11,922 bases of DNA from Desulfobacterales bacterium (GCA_022361135.1 JAKSBM010000316.1:1-11922), one strand, 5' to 3'; numbered from the stretch's first letter, positions 1 to 6,931 are shown. The notes: generated by a model not told the origin, from the letters alone. A program made the numbers and translations.

Positions 1-830
1 CGCATGAGGGGAATGGTAAAGGTCCCCGTGGTGACCACGTTGGCAATGGAAGAACCGGAAACCAGACCGGTCATGCCCGAGGAGACCACGGCGGCCTTGG
101 CCGGCCCACCCCGCAAGTGGCCGAGGGCGGCAAAGGCCGTGCGGATGAAATAATTCCCCGCCCCAGCCGATTCCAAAAGGGAACCGAAGAGGACAAACAT
201 GAAAACCATACCCGTGGAGACCCCCAGGGCCACCCCGTAAACCCCTTCCGTGGACAGCCAGTAATGGGACATGCCTTTGACCAGACTGGCCCCTTTATGG
301 GCAATGACTTCGGGCATGTGGGGTCCGGCAAAGGTATACCCCAGAAAAACCAGGGCCACGATCATCAAGGGGGGCCCCAAGGCCCGGCGGGTGGCCTCCA
401 GTAAGAGGACCAGGCCGGTGACGGAAACCATAAGATCCATGGGAGTCGGATATCCGGGCCGGTCGGACAATTCCGTATAATAGAGAAAAAGATAGGCGGC
501 ACAAAAGGCCGCCACCAGCGCCGTGACCCAATCCTGGAGGGGGATATAATCCCTGGGAGATGATTTAAATGTGGGATAGGCGGTGTAGGCCAGGAAAATG
601 GCAAAGGCCAGATGGATGGAGCGGGCTTCGGTGTCATTCAAGACAAAGATATTGAAAATAAAGGGCAGCGGGGACGCATACCAAAGTTGGAACAGGGTCC
701 AGGCCAGGGGGATATAAAATAAAAGTTTTTTGGATATCCAGCCCTTGGGGGTCCGTGCCCCGGTATCGGTCTCAGCCACCATGTCCTGCAGGTCGTCCGC
801 AGGACGGGGGTCAAGGGAAGCAACACTCAT
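1..830 (-). CDS. TRAP transporter fused permease (4TM-12TM type), N-terminal part
   Basis: The reading frame opens at ATG 830 and stays open to the left edge, giving 276 visible residues. An AAGGAG Shine-Dalgarno lies 7 nt upstream of the start. After a charged, probably cytoplasmic N-terminus of about 35 residues there are hydrophobic segments near residues 36-52, 71-88, 100-118, 131-147, 153-169 and 197-219. The stretch from about residue 216 (GSLLESAGAGNYF, then GHLRGGPAKAAVVSSG and SGSSIANVVTTGTF) is the conserved start of the large DctM-like domain in fused TRAP permeases. These proteins take up organic or amino acids using an ion gradient and a periplasmic binding protein. The small (DctQ-like) and large subunits are joined in one chain, as is usual for TAXI-type systems. 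The binding protein gene lies directly upstream in the same orientation, which supports the call. The rest of the DctM domain is outside the window; nothing suggests the gene is broken. Confidence 0.93.
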   Translation of the reverse strand, partial: MSVASLDPRPADDLQDMVAETDTGARTPKGWISKKLLFYIPLAWTLFQLWYASPLPFIFNIFVLNDTEARSIHLAFAIFLAYTAYPTFKSSPRDYIPLQDWVTALVAAFCAAYLFLYYTELSDRPGYPTPMDLMVSVTGLVLLLEATRRALGPPLMIVALVFLGYTFAGPHMPEVIAHKGASLVKGMSHYWLSTEGVYGVALGVSTGMVFMFVLFGSLLESAGAGNYFIRTAFAALGHLRGGPAKAAVVSSGMTGLVSGSSIANVVTTGTFTIPLM

Positions 831-925
831 GGAACAGCTCCTTGCAGGTGATAAGGCCCGGGGCGGAAAAGCCTCCCATGGATTGAGGACGCCTCACGTG
901 CACCCCTGGGCCGGCGAAAATGAAA

Positions 926-954
926 AGTGTGCAATTAAAACGCAATTGCACACT
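926..954 (-). repeat. Perfect inverted repeat between TAXI gene and permease gene
   Basis: Two 11-nt arms (926-936 and 944-954) are exact reverse complements around a 7-nt loop. Read in the direction of the transporter operon, the hairpin lies 29 nt after the stop codon of the binding-protein gene and is followed by a broken T tract (TTTTCATTTT). It could be a leaky terminator or an RNA-stabilising hairpin that lets the cell make more binding protein than permease, a common arrangement in binding-protein-dependent transporters. The AT-rich arms could equally be a protein-binding operator. The structure is seen directly; the role is inferred. Confidence 0.6.
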
Positions 955-982
955 CGAAATTACCGGACTAAGGCAGGGCAGC

Positions 983-1960
983 TTACATCAGGCCGGCTTC
1001 TTTGTAGTATTTCACAGCACCTGCATGCAAGGGAGCAGAAAGCCCGTCCTTGATCATTTCTTCCTTTTTCAGGTTGGCAAAGGCGGGATGGAGTTTTTTG
1101 AAATCTGCAAAATTATCAAATACCGCTTTAACCACCTGGTAGATAACCTTTTCAGCAACCCGGCTGGAGGTGACAAAGGTCGCCCCCACACCAAAGGTAT
1201 CGGTGGCGCCTGTGGTGCCCCGGTACATGCCCGCCGGGATGGTGGCGGTTCTGTAATAATCATATTTGTTCACCAGCTGATCAATCACCGGGCCGTTCAC
1301 GGTGACCATGACGGAATCGCAGGAGGTGGTGGCCTCTTTAATGGAGCCCGAGGGATGTCCGACCGTATAGATGATGGCGTCGATTTTATTGTCACACAAT
1401 GCCTTGGACTGTTCGGCGGGCTTCAGCTCTGAAGCCAGCTTAAAATCGGCCTTGGACCATCCCATGGCGGCCATGACCACTTCCATGGTGCCCCGTTGGC
1501 CGGAACCGGGATTGCCGATATTCACCCGTTTTCCCTTGAGGTCCATGAAATTGCGGATGCCGGAATCCACCCGGGCCACAACGGTGAAGGGTTCGGGATG
1601 AACACTGAAAATGGCCCGTAATTCCTTGTTGGGACCCTGTTTTTCGAATTTAGAGGTACCGTGGTAGGCATGGTACTGCCAATCGGACTGGGCCACACCC
1701 ATGTCCAATTCGCCGGCACGGATGGTGTTCAAGTTATAAACCGATCCCCCGGTGGATTCCACGGAGCAACGAATACCATGAACTTTTCTGCCCTTGTTGA
1801 CCAGGCGGGCGATGGCACCGCCCGTGGGATAGTAAACACCGGTCACCCCGCCGGTTCCGATGGTGACAAAGGTCTGATCTGCGGCTTGAACTGAGCTGGA
1901 ACCCAGAAAAAGGACACATGCGAACATCGCTGCAACACAAAATACCAATGCTTTCTTCAT
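983..1960 (-). CDS. TAXI family TRAP transporter solute-binding protein
   Basis: This 325-residue protein begins with a clear Sec signal peptide: MKK, a hydrophobic core to about residue 20, and a likely cleavage after VQA at residue 26. The mature part starts with the TAXI-family pattern [20 protein letters not shown] (residues 31-50), followed by the STGGSVYNL segment and the hydrophobic [12 protein letters not shown] segment typical of the family. Further on are [18 protein letters not shown] and the C-terminal [14 protein letters not shown] helix found at the end of many members. It should bind a ligand in the periplasm and deliver it to the fused permease encoded next (830 to beyond position 1). 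Characterised TAXI proteins have been found with glutamate or glutamine bound, but the ligand here cannot be assigned by eye. The ATG at 1960 is supported by a strong Shine-Dalgarno (1966-1972). No lipobox is seen, so a soluble periplasmic protein is expected. Length is normal for the family. Confidence 0.95.
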   Translation of the reverse strand: MKKALVFCVAAMFACVLFLGSSSVQAADQTFVTIGTGGVTGVYYPTGGAIARLVNKGRKVHGIRCSVESTGGSVYNLNTIRAGELDMGVAQSDWQYHAYHGTSKFEKQGPNKELRAIFSVHPEPFTVVARVDSGIRNFMDLKGKRVNIGNPGSGQRGTMEVVMAAMGWSKADFKLASELKPAEQSKALCDNKIDAIIYTVGHPSGSIKEATTSCDSVMVTVNGPVIDQLVNKYDYYRTATIPAGMYRGTTGATDTFGVGATFVTSSRVAEKVIYQVVKAVFDNFADFKKLHPAFANLKKEEMIKDGLSAPLHAGAVKYYKEAGLM

Positions 1961-1965
1961 CTTTA

Positions 1966-1972
1966 CCTCCCC
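1966..1972 (-). promoter_or_regulatory. Strong ribosome binding site of the TAXI gene
   Basis: On the minus strand the sequence GGGGAGG stands 5 nt before the ATG at 1960. It is a near-perfect anti-Shine-Dalgarno match, stronger than that of any other gene in the window. This fits the high expression expected of a periplasmic binding protein. Confidence 0.8.
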
Positions 1973-2104
1973 AAATAATGGTTAATCCCGAATATTTCGC
2001 CTTGATTTACGGCGTTGCAAAAATGATTGGCGATAAATCACAACAGCGATTCATTTTGCACCGGCAACCCAGGCAAATCCATTTGGTGAAATATCCAGGT
2101 TCTC

Positions 2105-2121
2105 TGTCCGGAAGTCGGACA
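2105..2121 (-). repeat. Small hairpin in presumed TAXI leader
   Basis: TGTCCG (2105-2110) and CGGACA (2116-2121) are perfect reverse complements around a 5-nt loop. A CGGG/CCCG stem with a five-base loop sits about 10 nt further upstream in the minus-strand direction. If transcription starts near 2170, both would lie in the 5' leader. There is no T tract, so they are not ordinary terminators. Confidence 0.35.
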
Positions 2122-2175
2122 TTACATACGGGAAAAACCCGGTTACTACATCCCAAATACCCGGCTCCAAACACC

Positions 2176-2205
2176 AGTATATTTACTCGGTTTCAAAGCG
2201 GGCAA
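2176..2205 (-). promoter_or_regulatory. Candidate sigma-70 promoter for TAXI-TRAP operon
   Basis: On the minus strand a -35-like TTGCCC (2200-2205) is followed after 18 nt by TATACT (2176-2181), which matches five of six positions of the -10 consensus. Transcription from here would give a leader of roughly 200 nt before the TAXI start codon. The -35 box is weak, so this is only a candidate. Confidence 0.35.
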
Positions 2206-2557
2206 TTTCAGCGATACAACGATTGAGCATTATCAGATTTCATTTCGAACACAGGGGCCAAATCCATTGGAATTCAGCGATTAAGACTACGATATGTGCC
2301 GTTTGACCCCATAGGAACGTATCGCCTTCTTTCCTATTTGTAAAGTCATTGGCCCTTTTTTTCAGTAATTCGCGCCCCTTGACCTCTATTCCCACAGCCA
2401 GGGCCGGGTATTCCAGGACGGCATGGGACCGCACACAAATTGCTCCCTCCCCCCTGCCGCCGTACAAAAAGTCAGGCCATTGACCATGGAATGGCAGGGG
2501 GAATCCCCGGCCTTCCTTCCTGTTTTTCTTCAATTTTCAAATAATCCATGTTAGTGC

Positions 2558-2586
2558 TTGACAATCCCCCTATTTTGAAATATTTG
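2558..2586 (+). promoter_or_regulatory. Candidate sigma-70 promoter for ATP-grasp/KamA/M20 operon
   Basis: A perfect -35 box TTGACA (2558-2563) is followed after 17 nt by TATTTG (2581-2586), a weak -10. It lies about 115 nt before the GTG start of the first gene of the operon. No better promoter and no sigma-54 type element (GG-N10-GC) was found in the gap on this strand. Confidence 0.4.
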
Positions 2587-2594
2587 CTCAAAAA

Positions 2595-2618
2595 TCAAAG
2601 GGAGACACTCCCCTTTGA
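2595..2618 (+). repeat. Bulged hairpin at the start of the operon leader
   Basis: The arm at 2595-2604 pairs with 2608-2618 through ten base pairs with one bulged C (2610) and a 3-nt loop. It begins 9 nt after the candidate -10 box, so it would form at or near the 5' end of the transcript. It could protect the mRNA or act as an operator. No T tract follows, so it is not a terminator. Confidence 0.4.
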
Positions 2619-2702
2619 CCGGTTCGTTGCACTGGGTTTACGGTCCCTGGGCCTTGATGGTTTCAGGCATCATATTTTACCTATGAAAACGGGAAATGCG
2701 AC

Positions 2703-4115
2703 GTGACATCCATATATTTTTCCAATTATCAAGTGGAAGAAGATACCGATTATTTTTTATATATCGGCGAATTAAAAAACTACGGTTTAAATCATTTTCT
2801 CAAGGATGCCCTCTCCAAATTCTACCATCGTAAATTCAAATTCATCGCCATTGTTCCGGACATAGCCGAGCAATACAATTACGACAACGTCATTGTCATC
2901 AACCCCCTGGTCAATGACTACAAATGTCGCTACGGCAGCCATGTCAATTGTCGCGTTTCCGCGGCGGAATTCATGGCAACGGTCTCCAAAACCCGGGAAA
3001 TACAATGCCTCATCGAACAGATCCTGAGGCGACAGGACCATCTCTTTCTCTATATGTACGAAAGCCTTGAGGAGATGACCCTGGACGAAATCCCCGGTGT
3101 TTCCATTTTGGGGCCGGACAAAACCATTGCCCGGGAAGTGAACAACAAGGTGGTCCAGCTCACCCAGCTCAAGGAAATCGTCCCCCTGGTGGAGCATGAA
3201 ATCCTCCGGGGAGGTAAAGCCCTTTTGGAAACCACCGCAGGACTCTGGAATCAATGGGACCAGGGAATCTTTGTCACCCGTCCCTTTTCCGCTGCCGGAA
3301 TCAACAGCGTCGTGGCCCAATCCAACGGGGAGATCCAGACCAAATTCGACCTGGGAGGGGAGGATGCTGAACCGGAGACGGAATTCATCATCTCCAGGTA
3401 TATGCCCCACGACCTGGATCCCACGGTGCTGGCCGTGGTGGCCGGAGAGGACGACATATACATTGCCGGCATTGCAGACCAACGAATTTCCCATGGAAAC
3501 CGCTTCACCGGCTCCACCTTTCCCTCTGCAGCCAATGCCGAACAACGGCAGCTGTTAAGGGAACACACCCGGGCCGTGGGCAAGTGGCTGGCCCAGCAGG
3601 GATATCGGGGAATTTTCGGCTGTGATTACATCATCACCCACGACGGGGAGATCTATTTTTTGGAAATCAATGCCAGAAAACAGGGAACCACCCTGGAATT
3701 CTGCTGTACCCTGGAGCAGGGCCTCCCCCACCAGGCACCCAATCTGCCCGAATTGGAATTCTTTGCCGTCACCCAGGAAATTTTTCCCGCCAATACCTGT
3801 GAACTGGACCATGGAAGCATCCCCCTTCACTGGGGAACCTATAATTATAAAATCGAGGATCCGGTGAAGACCAGTACCTATATTCCCCAGGCTTCCGGGG
3901 AAAGGGAAGCCTTTGCCCGGGTCTCCAAACGGAATCTGAAAAAAGATTTTCTGATCCTGGAACACACCGGTTCGGACTTTGTCATTGCCCAGGGGGCATT
4001 CATCGGACGCATCGTTGCCCTGGGACAGGATCTGGAAAGCGTTACCCAGGGAATTTCCCAGGGATGCAAGACCATAGAATTGACCTTTAGCCAAAGCCAG
4101 AACGAAAGCAATTAA
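2703..4115 (+). CDS. ATP-grasp domain ligase, unknown substrate
   Basis: This 470-residue protein starts at GTG 2703. The frame is open upstream only to 2658 and contains no ATG or TTG there, and a weak GGGA lies 8 nt before the start. The first 130 residues look like a preATP-grasp alpha/beta domain. The ATP-grasp fold follows: GPDK...NNKVVQLTQLKE (about residues 138-158), a VTRPFSAAGINSVV nucleotide-loop region near residues 190-204, and EFIISRYM near 228-235. The metal-binding end has D308 in GIFGCDYII and E321, N323 and R325 in FLEINARKQG. These are the usual Mg-ATP residues of carboxylate-amine or carboxylate-thiol ligases, so the enzyme is probably active. The last 100 residues match nothing I recognise. 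It is the first gene of a three-gene operon, with 29 nt to the aminomutase gene. By context it may join the aminomutase product to another amino acid or amine. The substrate is unknown. Confidence 0.88.
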   Translation: MTSIYFSNYQVEEDTDYFLYIGELKNYGLNHFLKDALSKFYHRKFKFIAIVPDIAEQYNYDNVIVINPLVNDYKCRYGSHVNCRVSAAEFMATVSKTREIQCLIEQILRRQDHLFLYMYESLEEMTLDEIPGVSILGPDKTIAREVNNKVVQLTQLKEIVPLVEHEILRGGKALLETTAGLWNQWDQGIFVTRPFSAAGINSVVAQSNGEIQTKFDLGGEDAEPETEFIISRYMPHDLDPTVLAVVAGEDDIYIAGIADQRISHGNRFTGSTFPSAANAEQRQLLREHTRAVGKWLAQQGYRGIFGCDYIITHDGEIYFLEINARKQGTTLEFCCTLEQGLPHQAPNLPELEFFAVTQEIFPANTCELDHGSIPLHWGTYNYKIEDPVKTSTYIPQASGEREAFARVSKRNLKKDFLILEHTGSDFVIAQGAFIGRIVALGQDLESVTQGISQGCKTIELTFSQSQNESN

Positions 4116-4144
4116 TCCGTTTTATTTACACAGGGGACATCACC

Positions 4145-5722
4145 ATGGATAGAAAAATGGAGGACGCCCGGCTGGACAGCTTTACCAGGGAATTTTTCGA
4201 TTGGCTCTTCAACGCCGGAAACCCGACGCCTCCCCCGGAACTTCAATCCGGAATCAAGGAAAAACTTCAAAGGGCCCGGGAGGCAGGCAATGATTCAAAA
4301 ACCGGCCGGACCCGACCCATCATCGCCCTATTCGGTGCCTTGAAAGCCGCTGCCGACCAGGGCATATCCCCCGGGGCCCTGGGGCTGGACCGTGACCAGT
4401 TGGCCGACCTGGCCTTGAAACATGAAGACATTGACGAACACCAGGTGAGTATCGGGGGACGGGTGTTCAAGGCCCAGGCCATTGTGGACCAGGCCATTTC
4501 ACGGGTGGATGATTACCTGGACGTAAAGGATGAAATCGCCCCCAGCGGATTCCAGCTCTGGGATAAAATCCAGGCCGCCCAGGAACGGATCAAATCCCAG
4601 CTGAAAATGGATGATCAAAGCTGGAACACCTATTCCGGCCAGATCCGCAACTGCATTGACACCGTGGACCAATTGGCCGATATCATCGACCTCTCCCCGG
4701 AGGTGATCCGGGAGGTCACCCGGGTGACCCAGAATTACCGCATGCGCCTGACCCCATACTATGCCAGCCTCATCCAGGTGGGCAGCCCCAACGATCCGGT
4801 TCTGCTCCAATCCGTGCCCACCGGAGAAATGGTGGACAATGTGGGCGAAGAGATCCCACCCGTGGCCGCAGACCATTCCCCGGCCCGGCTCATTGACCAG
4901 TTCTACCCCCGCACCGTCACCATCAAGGCCACCAATATGTGCGCCATGTATTGCACCCATTGCCTGCGCATTGCCCACATCGGCAAAAAAGATCAGATCT
5001 ATTCCGATACTGCATATGGAGAAGCCCTGGAATACATCCGGGCCAATCCCCGGATCCGGGACGTACTCGTCACCGGTGGGGACGCCTTTGTCCTGCCCAA
5101 TAAGATCCTTAAAAAGATTCTCACCGCCCTGGATGACATCGACCATGTGAAGATGAAACGACTGGGCACACGGATTCCGGTGACCGCCCCCCAGAGAATT
5201 GATCAGGAATTGCTGGACATTCTGGCCCAAAGCAACGATAAAAAGCCTGTACGGGTGGTAACACAGATAAACACAGCCCAGGAAATGACCCCCACCAGCG
5301 GAAATGCCTTTAAGCAGATTTCGGCCCATGTATCTGCCGTGCTCAACCAGGCGGTACTTCTCAAGGGGATCAACGACTCCCGGGTGAAAATGTGGAAGCT
5401 GTGCGAAACCATCCAGGAGAACTATGTGCGGCCCTATTACATCTTCAATTGTTCCTACCGGAACCCCCAATTCACCCATTTCCGGGTGCCCGTGGAAAAG
5501 GGACGGGACATTGTGGAATCCATGTACGGCAATATATCCGGTGATGCCATTCCCCGGTACATTGCCACGGCCGGCGGAAAAATACCCCTCCACCGCAGCA
5601 ATGTGGACCGGGGCGGTAAAGAGATTACCCTGGTAAAACCCTGGAGCGGTGAACGGGTCCAGTATCCCGATGCCGATCCTGCAACCTATGAAAGCACGGA
5701 ATTTGCGTTTACAAAAAAGTAA
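4145..5722 (+). CDS. KamA-family radical SAM/PLP aminomutase with N-terminal extension
   Basis: The 525-residue protein starts at ATG 4145 with an AGGGGA Shine-Dalgarno about 8 nt before it. The first ~150 residues are an extension I do not recognise. From about residue 165 it follows lysine 2,3-aminomutase: RNCIDTVDQL, then MRLTPYYASLI with SPNDPVLLQSVPT, then the radical SAM CX3CX2C cluster at C266, C270 and C273. R275 corresponds to the Arg that holds the substrate carboxylate. DVLVTGGDAF, GTRIPVTAPQRI, NQAVLLKGIND and THFRVPVEKG follow, and K479 in AGGKIP is the expected PLP lysine. It should therefore shift an alpha-amino group to the beta carbon using SAM, a 4Fe-4S cluster and PLP. The two Asp residues that bind the lysine side chain (D293 and D330 in the clostridial enzyme) are replaced by S437 and T475, and the loop before the PLP lysine is three residues shorter. 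The substrate is thus probably not lysine. It overlaps the M20 gene by 35 nt. Confidence 0.9.
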   Translation: MDRKMEDARLDSFTREFFDWLFNAGNPTPPPELQSGIKEKLQRAREAGNDSKTGRTRPIIALFGALKAAADQGISPGALGLDRDQLADLALKHEDIDEHQVSIGGRVFKAQAIVDQAISRVDDYLDVKDEIAPSGFQLWDKIQAAQERIKSQLKMDDQSWNTYSGQIRNCIDTVDQLADIIDLSPEVIREVTRVTQNYRMRLTPYYASLIQVGSPNDPVLLQSVPTGEMVDNVGEEIPPVAADHSPARLIDQFYPRTVTIKATNMCAMYCTHCLRIAHIGKKDQIYSDTAYGEALEYIRANPRIRDVLVTGGDAFVLPNKILKKILTALDDIDHVKMKRLGTRIPVTAPQRIDQELLDILAQSNDKKPVRVVTQINTAQEMTPTSGNAFKQISAHVSAVLNQAVLLKGINDSRVKMWKLCETIQENYVRPYYIFNCSYRNPQFTHFRVPVEKGRDIVESMYGNISGDAIPRYIATAGGKIPLHRSNVDRGGKEITLVKPWSGERVQYPDADPATYESTEFAFTKK

Positions 5723-6863
5723 AAAAGAAGCCCTGACCGGCTATTTCACCGACCAGAGGGACGGCCTGTACATCCTGCTCAAAAACCTGGTTGAAATCCA
5801 GAGCGGCTCCCGGAACAAGGCCGGTGTGGATGCCGTGGGACACGCCATTGCCCGGGAAATGGAATCCTTCGGCTTTGAATGCAGCCGCCTTAGCCAAACC
5901 GAGGTGGGCGACCACATCATAGCCCGGAGCATGCCCCATGAACCCGGCGCCCCCCATCTGCTCATCACCGGCCACATGGACACGGTCTTCCCCGAGGACA
6001 CCCACTTCCGCAAATATGTGGAAACCCCGGAGTATTGCAAGGGACCGGGTGTGGCCGACATGAAGGGGGGGCTTGTGGTGGGAATGTTTGCCCTCAAGGC
6101 CCTCAAGGCACTGGATCTCATGCCGGAACTGCCCATCACCTTTTTCTTCAACTCCGACGAGGAAATCGGCTCCCCCACCTCCAGGGAAGCCATTGCCGGA
6201 GAAGCCGAAAGCGCCGTGGCCGGATTTGTCCTGGAGGCCGGCGGCCTGGACGGAGAAGTGGTCAGCGGCCGCAAGGGAAACCTGGCCGTCCGGCTCAATG
6301 TGGAGGGCAATGCCGGCCATGCCGCCTTTGCCGGCCCGGACAAGGCCAGTGCGGTATTGGAACTGGCCCACAAAACCCTGGCCATTGAGGCCCTAAACCA
6401 CCCGGAAAGGGGAATCACCGCCAATGTGGGGACCTTCAACGGCGGCATCGGGCGAAATGTCATTGCCCAGCATGCCTGCGCCGATGTGGATTTCAGATTC
6501 CTGAAACCCGAGGACGAAGCCCAAGTTAAATCCGATCTGGACCGCATTGTAAATGAAAACAGGGTTCCGGGCACCTGCACCACCATCCACCCCTTATCGG
6601 GACGGCCCCCCATGCCCCAGACCCTGGCCAACCACGACCTGTACAGAAGAACCGCGGCCGTGGCCAAGGAGTTGGGAATCGCTGTCAAGGAAGAGCTCCG
6701 CCAGGGGGTCTCCGATGCCAATATCATCGCCGGCACCGGATTGCCCGTGGTGGACGGCCTGGGTCCCTGCGGTGCCAAGGACCACAGCGAAGACGAGTAC
6801 ATCCTCAAGGAAAGTCTTTGGGAGCGCACCCTGCTCTTTGCTGCATTGCTTTCTGAATTTTAA
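5688..6863 (+). CDS. M20 family zinc peptidase/amidohydrolase (carboxypeptidase G2-like)
   Basis: From ATG 5688 the protein is 391 residues long, normal for the family. The N-terminus then begins just ahead of the conserved YFTDQRDGLYILLKNLVEI segment. An in-frame ATG at 5649 would only lengthen the overlap with the aminomutase gene, and TTG 5703 is a third option. No start has a strong ribosome binding site, so translation is probably coupled to the upstream gene. The di-zinc site appears complete: H96 and D98 in GHMDT, bridging D124 in VADMKGG, general base E158 and ligand E159 in SDEEIGS, E183 in VLEAG, and H366 in AKDHS. H211 in GNAGHAAF lies in the dimerisation lid domain. It should hydrolyse an amide or peptide bond, most like glutamate carboxypeptidase or ArgE/DapE-type enzymes. 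There is no signal peptide, so it acts in the cytoplasm. In this operon it may recycle or process the ligase product. The transcript ends at the hairpin at 6894-6931. Confidence 0.9.
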   Translation: MKARNLRLQKSKKEALTGYFTDQRDGLYILLKNLVEIQSGSRNKAGVDAVGHAIAREMESFGFECSRLSQTEVGDHIIARSMPHEPGAPHLLITGHMDTVFPEDTHFRKYVETPEYCKGPGVADMKGGLVVGMFALKALKALDLMPELPITFFFNSDEEIGSPTSREAIAGEAESAVAGFVLEAGGLDGEVVSGRKGNLAVRLNVEGNAGHAAFAGPDKASAVLELAHKTLAIEALNHPERGITANVGTFNGGIGRNVIAQHACADVDFRFLKPEDEAQVKSDLDRIVNENRVPGTCTTIHPLSGRPPMPQTLANHDLYRRTAAVAKELGIAVKEELRQGVSDANIIAGTGLPVVDGLGPCGAKDHSEDEYILKESLWERTLLFAALLSEF

Positions 6864-6893
6864 TTACACCCCATTTAATTTTCACCCGGACGC

Positions 6894-6931
6894 AAAAAAG
6901 GCCCTGCCGTTACTTGGCAGGGCCTTTTTTT
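6894..6931. terminator. Bidirectional Rho-independent terminator
   Basis: A perfect 9-bp GC-rich stem (6900-6908 with 6916-6924) and a 7-nt loop are flanked by six A on the left and seven T on the right. The hairpin is therefore followed by a U tract whichever strand is read. It lies 31 nt after the M20 stop codon and 32 nt after the lepA stop codon, so it can end both convergent transcripts. Confidence 0.92.

Larger units (their letters stand above)
1961..2702. other. Long non-coding region between diverging operons
   Basis: About 740 bp separate the start of the TAXI gene from the start of the ATP-grasp gene. I see no convincing protein gene, tRNA or recognisable riboswitch. The longest open frame (2533 to 2240, minus) has a TTG start, no good ribosome binding site and no recognisable motif. 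The region holds candidate promoters in both directions (2176-2205 minus; 2558-2586 plus). It also holds two small hairpins in what would be the TAXI leader (stem 2105-2110/2116-2121, and a 4-bp CGGG/CCCG stem around 2129-2141) and a bulged hairpin in the leader of the plus-strand operon (2595-2618). Composition is more AT-rich than the flanking genes. A small RNA or a decayed gene cannot be excluded. Confidence 0.6.

Noticed and set aside
1883..1960. Lipoprotein signal on the TAXI protein
   Set aside because: The Cys in the leader lies too early and is not preceded by a lipobox; a normal signal peptidase I site (VQA) fits better.
2021..2110. Sigma-54 type promoter upstream of the TAXI gene
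   Set aside because: The closest match has GG and GC spaced by nine rather than ten bases and poor flanking agreement.
2497..2508. GGGG-AAT-CCCC hairpin considered as a terminator
   Set aside because: The stem is short, with a three-base loop, no T tract directly after it, and no upstream gene for it to terminate.
2240..2533. Open frame of 97 codons on the minus strand in the long gap
   Set aside because: It needs a TTG start without a ribosome binding site, its composition is odd (clusters of Trp and Gly), and I recognise no motif. It may be chance.
4499..5593. Long antisense open frame (364 codons) under the aminomutase gene
   Set aside because: It is a shadow of the high third-position GC of the real gene; there is no motif and no ribosome binding site.
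4145..5722. Annotation as lysine 2,3-aminomutase (kamA/ablA)
   Set aside because: The two Asp residues needed to hold the lysine side chain are absent, and there is no ablB-type acetyltransferase next to it. Only the family name is safe.
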